In this document: in pieces, positions 9,648-17,887 of the stretch
Layout: each line of letters starts with the position of its first letter
Position numbering within the stretch: position 1 is the first letter of the stretch
DNA from: Enterococcus pingfangensis
GTDB taxonomy: Bacteria > Bacillota > Bacilli > Lactobacillales > Enterococcaceae
NCBI RefSeq assembly: GCF_005405205.1
Contig: NZ_BJDP01000001.1
Span: 186,001-250,000 of the forward strand
Length of the DNA stretch: 64,000 nucleotides
Direction of reading: 5' to 3'
Notes under the pieces: generated by a model
Database searches by the model: none
What the model was told of the DNA's origin: nothing
Seen by the model: the letters and a program-made list of their open reading frames with translations, nothing else
Program-made: the position numbers and the translations under genes

Positions 9648-10520
9648 ATGTTATATGGCGCGATCGAGGCAGGAGGCACAAAATTTGTTTGTGCAGTAGG
9701 AAACGAAAAATTTAAAATAATTGAACGGGTATCATTCCCAACTGAAACACCTGAAAAAACGATGAGCTCTGTTGTTGATTTCTTCAATAAATTTGATAAT
9801 GTCAAAACTATTGGTATTGGATCTTTTGGTCCGATTGATGTTAAAAAAGATTCTAAAACCTATGGTTTTATTACATCTACGCCTAAACTTGCTTGGGAAA
9901 ACTTTAATTTTGTTGGCTATTTGAAAGAACAATTAAATAATATTTCTGTAGTCTGGACAACTGATGTAAACGCTGCTTGCTATGGCGAATATATTGCAGG
10001 TTACGGTAAAGGGTTATCTAATGTAGTATATTATACTATTGGAACAGGCATTGGTGGAGGTGCCTTGTTAGATGGGCGATTTATTGAAGGTTTTAGCCAT
10101 CCGGAAATGGGCCATGCTACGGTTCGACGCCATCCAGAAGATACATTTATAGGAAATTGTCCGTACCATGATGATTGCTTAGAAGGATTGGCTGCAGGTC
10201 CGGCTATCGAAAATAGAACAGGAGTTAAAGGACAAAATCTACCTCAAGAAGATTCATCATGGGATATTGAGGCTTATTATATTGCACAATGTGCGTACAA
10301 TACGACTCTACTTTTCTCACCACAAATAATTATCTTTGGTGGTGGCGTTATGAAGCAAAAACATTTAAGAAAAAAAGTTCAAGAACAATTTGACAAGCTT
10401 ATCAATGGGTATGTTAAATATCCAGATTTATCAACCTATATTGTTACACCAAAATTAGGAGATGATGCTGGTATAACTGGTTGTCTAGCTTTAGCAAAGG
10501 ATTCGTATTTGAAAGCCTAA
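9648..10520 (+). CDS. scrK: Fructokinase, ROK family
   Basis: 290-residue sugar kinase that phosphorylates the fructose released by ScrB. ATP-binding motif AIEAGGTKFVCAVG at residues 5-18, catalytic-loop Asp in WTTDVNAACYGE near 105, and the ROK zinc motif GHATV...CPYHDDCLEGLAAGPA (about 160-190). AAAGGAGTG lies at ideal distance before the ATG, and the 22-nt gap after scrR indicates cotranscription. A strong terminator follows about 100 nt downstream, ending the sucrose cluster. Confidence 0.94.
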   Translation: MLYGAIEAGGTKFVCAVGNEKFKIIERVSFPTETPEKTMSSVVDFFNKFDNVKTIGIGSFGPIDVKKDSKTYGFITSTPKLAWENFNFVGYLKEQLNNISVVWTTDVNAACYGEYIAGYGKGLSNVVYYTIGTGIGGGALLDGRFIEGFSHPEMGHATVRRHPEDTFIGNCPYHDDCLEGLAAGPAIENRTGVKGQNLPQEDSSWDIEAYYIAQCAYNTTLLFSPQIIIFGGGVMKQKHLRKKVQEQFDKLINGYVKYPDLSTYIVTPKLGDDAGITGCLALAKDSYLKA

Positions 10521-10620
10521 ATTAATCTGAATGGAATTTGAAAAAGTTGATCCTATAGAATATTTCGAGCAGAGTTATTCGAAATACCAAATAATTAATC
10601 AGAAGTTTCTTAAACATAAA

Positions 10621-10660
10621 AACAAAGTGCTGTTAATTAGTACTTTGTTTTTTATTTTTC
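10621..10660 (+). terminator. Terminator of scrBRK
   Basis: AACAAAGTGCT / AGTACTTTGTT stem (one G-T pair) with a 7-nt loop, followed by TTTTTATTTTT. A second small hairpin, TATTTCGA / TCGAAATA (10561-10586), precedes it. Confidence 0.85.
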
Positions 10661-11074
10661 AAAAATATTAGTTAAGTGCTAGAAATTGGGTATCTAATAA
10701 ATATTGCGTTTAATGTTGAACTGGAGAGGAACCTTAACAGGTTTTTAGACAACAGTATAGATAAAAGTTAGAAACACTTTATAATGTGACTATATTTTTT
10801 ATATTAGTTTACATAATATACATTAACAAAAGTTAAATACTAAAGGTTAACGCTGGATTTAACCGAAATAACAAATTATCACTACATGCTATTATTCGTG
10901 CCTTCTCAAGTTTGTCATGATCTATTTTCTATAAAATATGTGTTTTTATCTATTTTATAACCAATCACTCAACTAAAAGTTTAATTTTGATTGGTTATAG
11001 AAATATTTTGAATACTCAATATTAAACTTAAACTTGTATTGTAAAGATTTTCAATCAAATATTTTATTGGTTAC
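10661..11074. other. AT-rich gene-free stretch
   Basis: No coding region recognised. It holds a perfect 12-bp inverted repeat, TATAACCAATCA / TGATTGGTTATA (10956-10967 and 10988-10999, 20-nt loop), of unknown role. The part next to 11075 may be further decayed remains of the IS30-type element. Confidence 0.5.
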
Positions 11075-11465
11075 GAATTTGCATTGCATTATGTTCAGCA
11101 TGATCAATTTCAGTTTGAGAAATATTATTGAAATTAGTTCGTTCAGGAATTTATTTCTAAAGTGATCCATTATGATTCTTCAAAATCCGCATTCCCATAC
11201 AATTTAATTACAAACTTGAACCAAATTTTCTATAGAATCATATAATTAATTAATGTCACAATATATGAAATCAGTTCAACTAAATGTTTAATTGCTGTCA
11301 TCACAGATTTACCCGTATATTCTTGATATTGTAGCATTTTCTGCGGCCGCGTAGTTTCTTAATATCAAAAGGAACGATCTTTTTTGTAAATCCAGCTATA
11401 AATAGTTGGTGTACAAACCTTTCTATTGCGTACTGCATTCGCACTAAGTTGCTAAAGATCAGAAA
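11075..11465 (-). pseudogene. Decayed IS30-family transposase
   Basis: No intact frame, but minus-strand translation in shifting frames gives, in the correct order for IS30 transposases: CTPTIYSWIYK (about 11385-11420), KSVMTAIKHLVELI (about 11268-11307), then a WE..G / NHNGSL motif (about 11160-11195) running into IPERTNFNNISQTEID (about 11100-11150). The last matches the NENHNG...IPKGT region before the IS30 C-terminus. Several stops and frame changes, and too short a distance between motifs, show internal deletions. Typical target repeats and terminal inverted repeats were not identified. The find marks the edge of the sugar cluster as a past insertion site. Confidence 0.75.
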
Positions 11466-11544
11466 CTACTTCGGTAACGTAATATTCCCCTGAAGAGCCC
11501 ATACACCTTTATGGGTTAACGAACCTCTCCCTTATTTATGCTAA

Positions 11545-12477
11545 TCATTTTAAAATGTCAGTGTCATTAGAATTTTGTTCTATAAATTCAAGTATTTTTT
11601 CATTTATTATTTCAGGATATTCGCCATTAATTGCGTGGGAAGCATTCGGGAAATTTTTAATTTTGATATTCTTGACGACCTTTTCCCCTTTCTTAACAGC
11701 CTTTGCTGAGTTATGCATCGTACTGTTTTCTGCCATTAATGCGAAAATTGGAAGATCGATAGTGATTAGATCCTCATCACTGAATTGATCTGGTGCTGGG
11801 AGTCTTAGTTTATAATTTCGCATTCCCGACTCAATTAATTTAGCAATAGGATCCCCTTCGTCTGCTTTTGCGCCTCCAGAAATATAACTTAACATTTTCT
11901 CTCTAATGAATTTAGGTACAAAAGAAACGGATGCTGGAATAGAGGCAGCAATCATTTTTAGGGATATTGGTGCAAATACAAAGACGGGGTCCAATAAATT
12001 AATGGAAGAGATGTGCTCAGGATAGTACCTGGTTAAATTCATGGCTGTCCATCCACCGATTGAAACGCCTACAAGATGCACTTTTTCCAAACCTAAATCA
12101 ATAAGGACTTCATTTAACCACGTTGCTTGATCTTTTTGGTTTTTAATGGGATTCACCTGAACGCTCATACCAGGTTCCCCAAGTAGATCAATCGTATAAA
12201 CAGGTCTTTCTTTCACCAGTCCTTTTAAATTTGGTTCCCACATTGGTGTTGACGAAGAACGCCCTGGAAGTAATAGAATAGGTTCTTTATGCTTATTCTC
12301 CTCTTTTGTAAATAAATAGACACGAACGACGCCATAAGTTGTCTCAATATTTTTCATTTCTCTAGGACTAGGAAGGAGCGCCATAGCCTCATCATAAGCA
12401 TTTTGAAAGTCTTTCTTTCCTTCTTCAGAGATAAAATGCCCGATTGAAGAAGGAGCTCTAACCACGGATTTTTTCAT
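11545..12477 (-). CDS. Alpha/beta hydrolase
   Basis: 310-residue alpha/beta-hydrolase-fold protein. Nucleophile elbow GVSIGG gives Ser139; the oxyanion-hole region is LLLPGRSSS near 68-76; the likely catalytic His281 is in NASHAINGEYPE. It has no signal peptide and appears cytoplasmic. Substrate is unknown; esterases and C-C hydrolases share these features. The ATG at 12477 has GGAGG 6 nt upstream. It stands alone beside the IS30 remnant, with 570 gene-free bases upstream, suggesting an accessory gene. I cannot say more about its role. Confidence 0.8.
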   Translation of the reverse strand: MKKSVVRAPSSIGHFISEEGKKDFQNAYDEAMALLPSPREMKNIETTYGVVRVYLFTKEENKHKEPILLLPGRSSSTPMWEPNLKGLVKERPVYTIDLLGEPGMSVQVNPIKNQKDQATWLNEVLIDLGLEKVHLVGVSIGGWTAMNLTRYYPEHISSINLLDPVFVFAPISLKMIAASIPASVSFVPKFIREKMLSYISGGAKADEGDPIAKLIESGMRNYKLRLPAPDQFSDEDLITIDLPIFALMAENSTMHNSAKAVKKGEKVVKNIKIKNFPNASHAINGEYPEIINEKILEFIEQNSNDTDILK

Positions 12478-13046
12478 CCTACACCTCCACCAAATGATCT
12501 TTTTATTATCGTCTTCACAAATAATTATTCTTTTCTTACTTTTCTTGTTTCTTAAACAATCTGGCTCGATTGCGGAATAGAGTAAAAGGAGCTTTTAATC
12601 CCTTTTTATAATGTTGTATTTGTTATGTAATTGCCGTAACAAAACGATCATTTCTGTTACATAGTGTGGAAAGTAATATTTTGTCTACTAATCCATTATA
12701 TATTACATAACAAAAAATACGAAATAATATTAATTGTTTCGAAAAATTGGAAAATAATCAACGAATTGTGCTATCTCTTGCAGTTAAAAAAACCACATTA
12801 ATTTGTACTTGTGTTTTTTCTGAAAATCAGCGTTCATATAATGTACATAAATTTGCATGGTCTAGTTTGCAGCCGTTTAAATTTTTTGACACGAGCAACT
12901 AGCGTAATTGGAAAAATACTTTTCAGTATACCAAATTTTGTCATGTTCTTTGACTATCATCTTCCCTCTCTCCTCCATTGAACACCTGAGTTCCCCCATA
13001 AAGACAGTATGACCAAAATCTCTTTACTTTATCTCGAAGCTCATGT
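12478..13046. other. Gene-free stretch with inverted repeat
   Basis: No gene recognised. It contains TTTGTTATGTAAT (12619-12631) and its exact complement ATTACATAACAAA (12702-12714), with a related word CTGTTACATAG between them (about 12654-12664). Such TGTTA-type words could be regulator sites upstream of the hydrolase gene, perhaps for the nearby Crp/Fnr protein, or arms of a long stem. This is only a suggestion. Confidence 0.4.
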
Positions 13047-13634
13047 TCATATTTTTGCGAATTTATATTCAATATTTTCCAACCATTTTTGTCTTTTTTG
13101 CGCTGTGGACATTTTGACCATATTTAAACTTATCCATTTTATATTTTTCATACCGGTCTTTTTAAAGGTTCCTTTTATCAGCGCTTTTTTAACCGCATTT
13201 CCATAGGTGAATTTATACATAATTTTCGGGGTATTCATTGTCGTAATAACTGTTGTAGACTTCAATTTTTTCAACCGGCTACTCATACTTAATCCATTTT
13301 CTTTATAATCATAAGTTAAACCTGGATAGATCACTTTATCAATAAAACCTTTCATCATTGCTGGCATCAGCTCCCACCAAATCGGAAAAATAAAGACTAA
13401 ATGATCTGCTTTTCTGATTTTCTCTGCATAGCTTATTGCCATGGGATCGACCGCTTGGTGCTTTACAAAACCTAATAAGTCGGCCGAAGTCATTATAGGG
13501 TTAAATTTTTCTTTGTCTAAATCAATGACTTCATAGTCTCCATGCGCTTTTTTTATTCCTTTTATTACTGACTCTAAAATTGCGTGATTGTAACTTCCTT
13601 CGTAAGGATGGTTATATATAATTAATGTTTTCAT
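13047..13634 (-). CDS. NAD(P)H:quinone oxidoreductase, flavodoxin fold
   Basis: 195-residue flavodoxin-like protein. The start MKTLIIYNHPYEGSYN is the FMN/FAD phosphate-binding loop of the KefF/MdaB/NQO1 group, and FIFPIWWELMPAMMKGFIDKV (about 93-113) is the flavin-ring loop diagnostic of this family. It probably carries out two-electron reduction of quinones or similar electrophiles in the cytoplasm. AAGGAG lies 8 nt before the ATG. The Crp/Fnr-type gene lies 78 nt upstream on the same strand and may control it; that link is inferred from position only. Confidence 0.88.
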   Translation of the reverse strand: MKTLIIYNHPYEGSYNHAILESVIKGIKKAHGDYEVIDLDKEKFNPIMTSADLLGFVKHQAVDPMAISYAEKIRKADHLVFIFPIWWELMPAMMKGFIDKVIYPGLTYDYKENGLSMSSRLKKLKSTTVITTMNTPKIMYKFTYGNAVKKALIKGTFKKTGMKNIKWISLNMVKMSTAQKRQKWLENIEYKFAKI

Positions 13635-13712
13635 GTCTGATTCTCCTTTATCTTTTTCTGATTAAAGAATATAAGGAAATCAAGTGGCTGTAATTAACAA
13701 AAGATAATTCAA

Positions 13713-14258
13713 TCACATAATTCTTTTTTTAATTCTGCTTAAAGAGACGGGTGTGATGCCCAGAAAGGAAGCAATGTATTGGTCTGCAACACGTTTTACT
13801 AATTCTGGCTTTTTTTCTAGTAATGAAACGTATCTCTTTTCAGGTGATTCTTTAATTCTTGATAAAAAATAATCTGTATAAGCAATAAACCGTTCTGATA
13901 ATTGATCCATCATGAAATAAATTAAATCAGGTGAATCTTTCATCAATAGTTTTAGTTTTTCCTTGTCTAAGATTAACAATTCAGTATTCTCAATAGCCTC
14001 AATGGAAAATATACTAGGTTTTTCTAGATGGAAACTTTCATAAGATGCAACAATTTGTCCTTCAAAGAAAAATTGAAAGGTAATATCTTTTCCATCATCA
14101 TTATTCCAGAGTCTAAGTGCACCCTTTTCAATAAAATATATCTTATCCGCTACATCTCCTTCATAAAGTAATGTAGTATTTGCTGAAACTGTCTTTTTAT
14201 ACCAGAAATTTTTCTCTTGTTCCCTGGTCAAATTTAATAAATCGAAAAAATTAGTCAT
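13713..14258 (-). CDS. Crp/Fnr-family transcriptional regulator
   Basis: 181 residues from the ATG at 14258, chosen because GGAGG lies 10 nt upstream; a GTG at 14285 would add nine residues but has no ribosome site. The N-terminal 115 residues form a cyclic-nucleotide-binding-like beta-roll (LLYEGDVADKIYFIEKGALRLW), followed by a long dimer helix and a Crp-type helix-turn-helix at the very end (ASFLGITPVSLSRIKKRI). No Cys cluster for an Fe-S centre is seen, so it is not a classical Fnr. The ligand is unknown. It likely regulates the adjacent quinone reductase. Confidence 0.85.
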   Translation of the reverse strand: MTNFFDLLNLTREQEKNFWYKKTVSANTTLLYEGDVADKIYFIEKGALRLWNNDDGKDITFQFFFEGQIVASYESFHLEKPSIFSIEAIENTELLILDKEKLKLLMKDSPDLIYFMMDQLSERFIAYTDYFLSRIKESPEKRYVSLLEKKPELVKRVADQYIASFLGITPVSLSRIKKRIM

Positions 14259-14435
14259 TGATACGTATCCTCCTGTTTTTTCCACTGTATGAAACTTTAA
14301 ATAGAATGAAAAGTAAGGGTAAAATTATTAAAGACGATTAGCATAGTGGCTGTATTTGAAGGGAATTATGTTTATATCGGATATGCGATATTTTTAGCCC
14401 GTTATGTCAAGGGACGATCCTATCAGCTAACTATC

Positions 14436-14481
14436 CCATAAAAAATAGCCGCCAGCTTTATTATAGAGTCAGCAACTATTT
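14436..14481 (-). terminator. Terminator of the small membrane protein gene
   Basis: On the minus strand AAATAGTTGC... pairs with ...GGCGGCTATTT with G-U pairs, followed by TTTTTTAT. It begins inside the stop-codon region of the gene ending at 14476. Confidence 0.65.
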
Positions 14482-15039
14482 CTTTCGATTTATTCTTCTT
14501 TTGATTGTTTCGATCATTCTATTTTGTTTTTCCGCAGGTTCGTTGGATTCGACTTCTTTGCGTTTTTCTACTAATTTGATCTCACGATGCTCCGCACGGA
14601 AGATATCTCGCTTGATCGTTTTTACCCGCATTAATTTTTTTAGGGCTTCGGGTTCTTCGTGAAATAACTTTTTAAGTTTTTGATCGTGGATTTTTCCAGA
14701 TATTTTTTCATTTAAAATACTGATCACTGCTAAATTGATTAATAAGATAATCAATAAAAAATTATCTGCCACTCGTGCACGATCCAAATAACCATTAAGA
14801 AACAGCCAAAAAATATAGCAAAGCAAAGCAATCAAACTGAACACTTGATAAACTCGCAAGATTTTTTCTCGTTCCGTCCGATCTGCAAAAGTCGGTTTCG
14901 TCTCCTTGAATATGGATAGATAGACATTCCGCGCTTCCGTAAATTCTGGTTGTGTCTTATTCGCTGTTTTAGACGCTTCTTGTTTCGTGAGCCCTTGTTT
15001 TTTTATATAATATTTCACGATTTTTCTTTTTCGGATCAT
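14476..15039 (-). CDS. Small two-TM membrane protein, unknown function
   Basis: 187 residues, very rich in Lys/Arg outside the membrane part. Two hydrophobic helices (about 64-84 and 92-109) form a hairpin, with basic N- and C-terminal tails of about 60 and 75 residues predicted in the cytoplasm. The ATG at 15039 has GAGGGG 5 nt upstream. The family is not recognised and no catalytic motif is visible. It is flanked by its own terminator and an independent upstream region, so it is probably monocistronic. Confidence 0.7.
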   Translation of the reverse strand: MIRKRKIVKYYIKKQGLTKQEASKTANKTQPEFTEARNVYLSIFKETKPTFADRTEREKILRVYQVFSLIALLCYIFWLFLNGYLDRARVADNFLLIILLINLAVISILNEKISGKIHDQKLKKLFHEEPEALKKLMRVKTIKRDIFRAEHREIKLVEKRKEVESNEPAEKQNRMIETIKRRINRKK

Positions 15040-15176
15040 TTGAACCCCTCTTCGCTTCCAAACTTGACAGTCTGAAGATTCATTAGGTTAACTCCTTAAG
15101 TCTCACCTATTTTATCATTAAGTGACGCGAAAAACTAAAAATAATAGAATCTTTTTTTCAGCAAATAAAAGAACAG

Positions 15177-15223
15177 TAAAAAGAGCCATTCAGCAAGGCT
15201 TAATCACTGAATGGCTCTTTTTA
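15177..15223. terminator. Strong terminator at the end of the NAD(P)-binding gene
   Basis: Perfect 17-bp stem TAAAAAGAGCCATTCAG / CTGAATGGCTCTTTTTA with a 13-nt loop. The stop codon of the gene ending at 15221 is part of the stem. T-runs exist on both strands. Confidence 0.85.
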
Positions 15224-15844
15224 AACTTGTTTAAGTGCTTCTTCGATTGGTGTTTCGCCGTCTCCCATCAAAATAACTTTATGAATCGTATTCTCTTGAT
15301 TTAAAAGTTCGGCTAAAACGCTAGCAACATTTTCAATCGAATTTTCGGATCTTCCAGTGATATCCGTGGTGATTTTACCATCTCCAGTCGTTTCCAGCAA
15401 GGCTCCCGGCTGAAGTATCGTATAATCCAACTGAGTTTTATCAATCAGCCAATTATCTGAAAAGAATTTTGCGATATTGTAATCCGTTAACGCTGTGCCC
15501 CATTTTTCAGGCTGTAAGGCAAATAATGAGCTTAAATGAATATATCGGTTGATTTTCTTTTGTTCTGCAGCTTGCATCAACTTCACAGCACCAAACAAAT
15601 CCGTCTGTAACAAATCTTGACCTCGTGAACCAGCAACGAAATAAATCGCCTCAGCATCTGCTAAAATCTCTGCGATTTCTGAGACTGTTCCATGGAGATC
15701 CAAGTGTACGGGTTTAACTGAATCACTTGATGCTAATTTTTCCTCATGTCGTGCGCCTGCATAAACAAAATGCCCTTGCTCAACTAGTTTACTCGTCAAC
15801 TCTTCGCCTACGCGGCCGGTTGCTCCAGCAATAAATATTTTCAT
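15221..15844 (-). CDS. NAD(P)-binding Rossmann-fold protein (NmrA/SDR-like)
   Basis: 207 residues from the ATG at 15844, preceded by GGGGG at 9-10 nt. Longer frames upstream lack a ribosome site. The dinucleotide motif GATGRVG lies at residues 7-13, and a YNIAKFFSDNWL segment near 133 sits where atypical SDRs have their helix after the active-site Tyr. It resembles the YwnB/YtfG group of atypical short-chain dehydrogenases, cytoplasmic, with unknown substrate; some members sense NADPH rather than catalyse. Confidence 0.82.
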   Translation of the reverse strand: MKIFIAGATGRVGEELTSKLVEQGHFVYAGARHEEKLASSDSVKPVHLDLHGTVSEIAEILADAEAIYFVAGSRGQDLLQTDLFGAVKLMQAAEQKKINRYIHLSSLFALQPEKWGTALTDYNIAKFFSDNWLIDKTQLDYTILQPGALLETTGDGKITTDITGRSENSIENVASVLAELLNQENTIHKVILMGDGETPIEEALKQV

Positions 15845-15927
15845 AACTCTTTTCCCCCTTCTCTCACACCGTATGCTAACGCATTTTATGAGATGGAACA
15901 ACTATTTTCACTTATAATTGGATGAGT

Positions 15928-15959
15928 AATAAAACAACCAATTGGCTGTTTTATTTTTT
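15928..15959 (+). promoter_or_regulatory. Terminator-like hairpin upstream of the B6 salvage operon
   Basis: AATAAAACA-a-CCAATTGG-c-TGTTTTATT, a nearly perfect palindrome followed by T6, lies about 40 nt before the kinase ATG. A -10-like TATAAT occurs at 15913-15918, so the hairpin would lie at the very start of the transcript. No gene ends here, so it could be an attenuator or an operator rather than a simple terminator. Confidence 0.5.
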
Positions 15960-15998
15960 AACGATCATTTTATAATAAAAAGAGTAAGGAGTTTAACT

Positions 15999-16778
15999 AT
16001 GACAAAAACTGTACTCACAATTGCAGGATCCGACACGTTAGCCGGCGGCGGTCTGCAATCAGATCTGAAAACATTTGAGAATTACCACTTATTTGGTTTA
16101 ACTGCGATTACTTGTATCGCCGTGGTAAAAAATAATCAATTTGAAATCAATGATCTTCCGCCAGCGTTATTGCAAGATCAACTCGCGACGATCAAACAAA
16201 CGATTAGCTTATCTGGGATCAAGCTAGGTCTGATCCATGATGTTGCGGCTCTTTCAATCGTGAAAGAATTTTTGCATGATTTTACCGGTCCAATCGTACT
16301 TGATCCAGTAATGGCGTTTAAAGAAACGGATCAGCTTTACAGCCAAGCCTATCGAAGCGGACTAATTGACTTATTCCCTTTTGCTACGATCATTACACCA
16401 AATTTAAAAGAAGCCGAATTGTTAAGTCAACAAGAAATCACCACGCTTGATCAGATGAAACAAGCGGCGCAAAAAATGATTGACTTAGGTGCACCAGCTG
16501 TAGTGATCAAAGGCGGCGAACGTTTAGCTGGTGATTCAGCTTCTGATTTGTATTATGACGGTACAACGTACAGAATTTTTTCAAAGCCTAAACTGGACAA
16601 GGCAACGATCAATGGTGCCGGCTGTACCTTTGCTTCAGCGATTACTGCTAATCTAGTTTTAGGCAAAGAATTACAAACAGCTGTCACAGACAGTAAAGAT
16701 TTCGTCTATCAAAGTATTCAAAACGGTATTTTATTGAACAATGGCGAAGGAAATGTTTGGCACGGAGAATGTGTGTAG
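15999..16778 (+). CDS. pdxK: Pyridoxine/pyridoxal kinase or HMP kinase (PdxK/ThiD family)
   Basis: 259 residues from the ATG at 15999, with AAGGAG 7 nt upstream. Ribokinase-fold kinase: AGSDTLAGGGLQSDLKTF (8-25) is the ThiD/PdxK substrate-binding start, ITPNLKEAELL lies near 130, VVIKGGE near 167, and NGAGCTFASAI near 206 holds the anion hole and catalytic region; here Cys replaces the usual Asp of GxGD/GTGC motifs, as in ThiD-like pyridoxal kinases. It is followed by an ECF S component and a DUF436 gene with gaps of 15-16 nt. In related cocci such trios are viewed as B6 salvage; thiamin-precursor phosphorylation remains possible. Confidence 0.8.
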   Translation: MTKTVLTIAGSDTLAGGGLQSDLKTFENYHLFGLTAITCIAVVKNNQFEINDLPPALLQDQLATIKQTISLSGIKLGLIHDVAALSIVKEFLHDFTGPIVLDPVMAFKETDQLYSQAYRSGLIDLFPFATIITPNLKEAELLSQQEITTLDQMKQAAQKMIDLGAPAVVIKGGERLAGDSASDLYYDGTTYRIFSKPKLDKATINGAGCTFASAITANLVLGKELQTAVTDSKDFVYQSIQNGILLNNGEGNVWHGECV

Positions 16779-16794
16779 AGATGGAGGAAAAAGT

Positions 16795-17289
16795 ATGAAA
16801 ACAAAAGAAATGACAAAATTAGCTATGATGGTCGCATTAACGGTTACCCTTTCTATTATGTTTATTATTCCAATACCGGCAACGAAAGGATTTGTGACTC
16901 TCTGTGAAGTTGGGATCTATGCTTCGGCACTGCTCTTTGGACCAACCGGCGGATTGTTAGTCGGCGCATTGAGCGGCGGATTAATCGATTTGATTTCCGG
17001 ATATCCTGAATGGGCGATCTTCTCTATCGTGATCCACGGGTTCCAAGGATTTCTTTTAGGTTACTTCTATAATAAGTTTTCTAACAAAAAAGGGCTGTTT
17101 TTCGGCTTTTCAATTGCTAGTCTTTTTATGATAATCGGCTATGCTTTAGCAACAGCACTGCTTTATGGCTGGGCTGCAGGACTGGCATCTCTGCCAGGTA
17201 ATGCCGTTCAAAATATTTTTGGGATTGCCGTGACTTTGCCGCTTTTCCAGGCGTTACAAAAAGTTTTGCGTCATCCCCAATACAAATAG
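16795..17289 (+). CDS. ECF transporter S component (probable B6 or HMP)
   Basis: 164 residues from the ATG at 16795 (GGAGG 7 nt upstream; the earlier in-frame ATG lies inside the kinase gene). Hydrophobic throughout, with about five to six membrane helices. The start MTKLAMMVALTVTLS is the helix that contacts the ECF T protein in group II S components. It binds a vitamin outside the cell and works with the shared EcfA/A'/T module, which is not in this window. The adjacent kinase suggests a pyridoxine-type substrate (PdxU-like) or hydroxymethylpyrimidine (HmpT-like). Confidence 0.82.
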   Translation: MKTKEMTKLAMMVALTVTLSIMFIIPIPATKGFVTLCEVGIYASALLFGPTGGLLVGALSGGLIDLISGYPEWAIFSIVIHGFQGFLLGYFYNKFSNKKGLFFGFSIASLFMIIGYALATALLYGWAAGLASLPGNAVQNIFGIAVTLPLFQALQKVLRHPQYK

Positions 17290-17304
17290 AAGGAAGTTTA
17301 AAAA

Positions 17305-17844
17305 ATGGAAAAAGAAGAATTACAACAAGACTTAACAACCATCGTTAACGATGTACTGAATGCAGCAAATTTAAAGGCCGGAGATGTCTTTGTCTTAGGC
17401 TGTACTACTAGTGAAATTGTCGGCGGAACTATTGGAAAAAACTCTAGTCAAGAGACTGGCCAATGGGTGATTGAGACTTTGAGAACGATCCTTGAACCTA
17501 AAGATATTTACTTGGCTGTTCAAGGCTGTGAGCATATCAATCGCGCCGTTGTCGTTGAACGTGCGCTTGCCGAAAAAAAAGATTGGGAAATCGTTTCTGT
17601 TAAACCTGCAATGCACGCTGGCGGATCTTGCTCAGTTGCTGCTTTTGAACAATTTTCTGATCCAGTCGAGGTCGAGCATATCGTGGCTCAAGCTGGGATC
17701 GATATCGGTGATACTTCAATCGGGATGCATGTAAAATACGTTCAAGTACCTGTCCGTCCATCGATCAAAGAATTAGGCGGTGCTCATATAACAGCATTAC
17801 GCAGCCGGCCAAAATATATTGGCGGACCGCGCGCGACTTATTAA
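17305..17844 (+). CDS. DUF436 / TIGR01440 family protein
   Basis: 179-residue cytoplasmic protein of the YwlG/DUF436 type: [16 protein letters not shown] near 33-48, [14 protein letters not shown] near 72-85, and the C-terminal [20 protein letters not shown]. These Cys/Glu/His-containing motifs suggest ligand or metal binding, but the function of the family is not established. AAGGAAG precedes the ATG. It is last in the kinase-transporter operon, so it may handle the same vitamin. Confidence 0.85.
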   Translation: MEKEELQQDLTTIVNDVLNAANLKAGDVFVLGCTTSEIVGGTIGKNSSQETGQWVIETLRTILEPKDIYLAVQGCEHINRAVVVERALAEKKDWEIVSVKPAMHAGGSCSVAAFEQFSDPVEVEHIVAQAGIDIGDTSIGMHVKYVQVPVRPSIKELGGAHITALRSRPKYIGGPRATY

Positions 17845-17847
17845 AAT

Positions 17848-17884
17848 AAAAAGTGAGATCAGAAATTCTGATCTCACTTTTTTT
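17848..17884. terminator. Bidirectional terminator
   Basis: 17-bp stem AAAAAGTGAGATCAGAA / TTCTGATCTCACTTTTT with a 1-nt centre and extra Ts, between the converging DUF436 and AAA/VWA genes. Confidence 0.9.
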
Positions 17885-17887
17885 GTC

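Noticed and set aside
11343-11350. NotI site GCGGCCGC as a sign of a cloning vector
   Set aside because: It lies inside the IS30-like relic; its translation (LRGRRK) fits the basic region of an IS30 transposase, so it is native.
16741-16794. Longer N-terminus for the ECF S component
   Set aside because: The extra 18 codons lie in the kinase gene and after it; GGAGG directly precedes the ATG at 16795.
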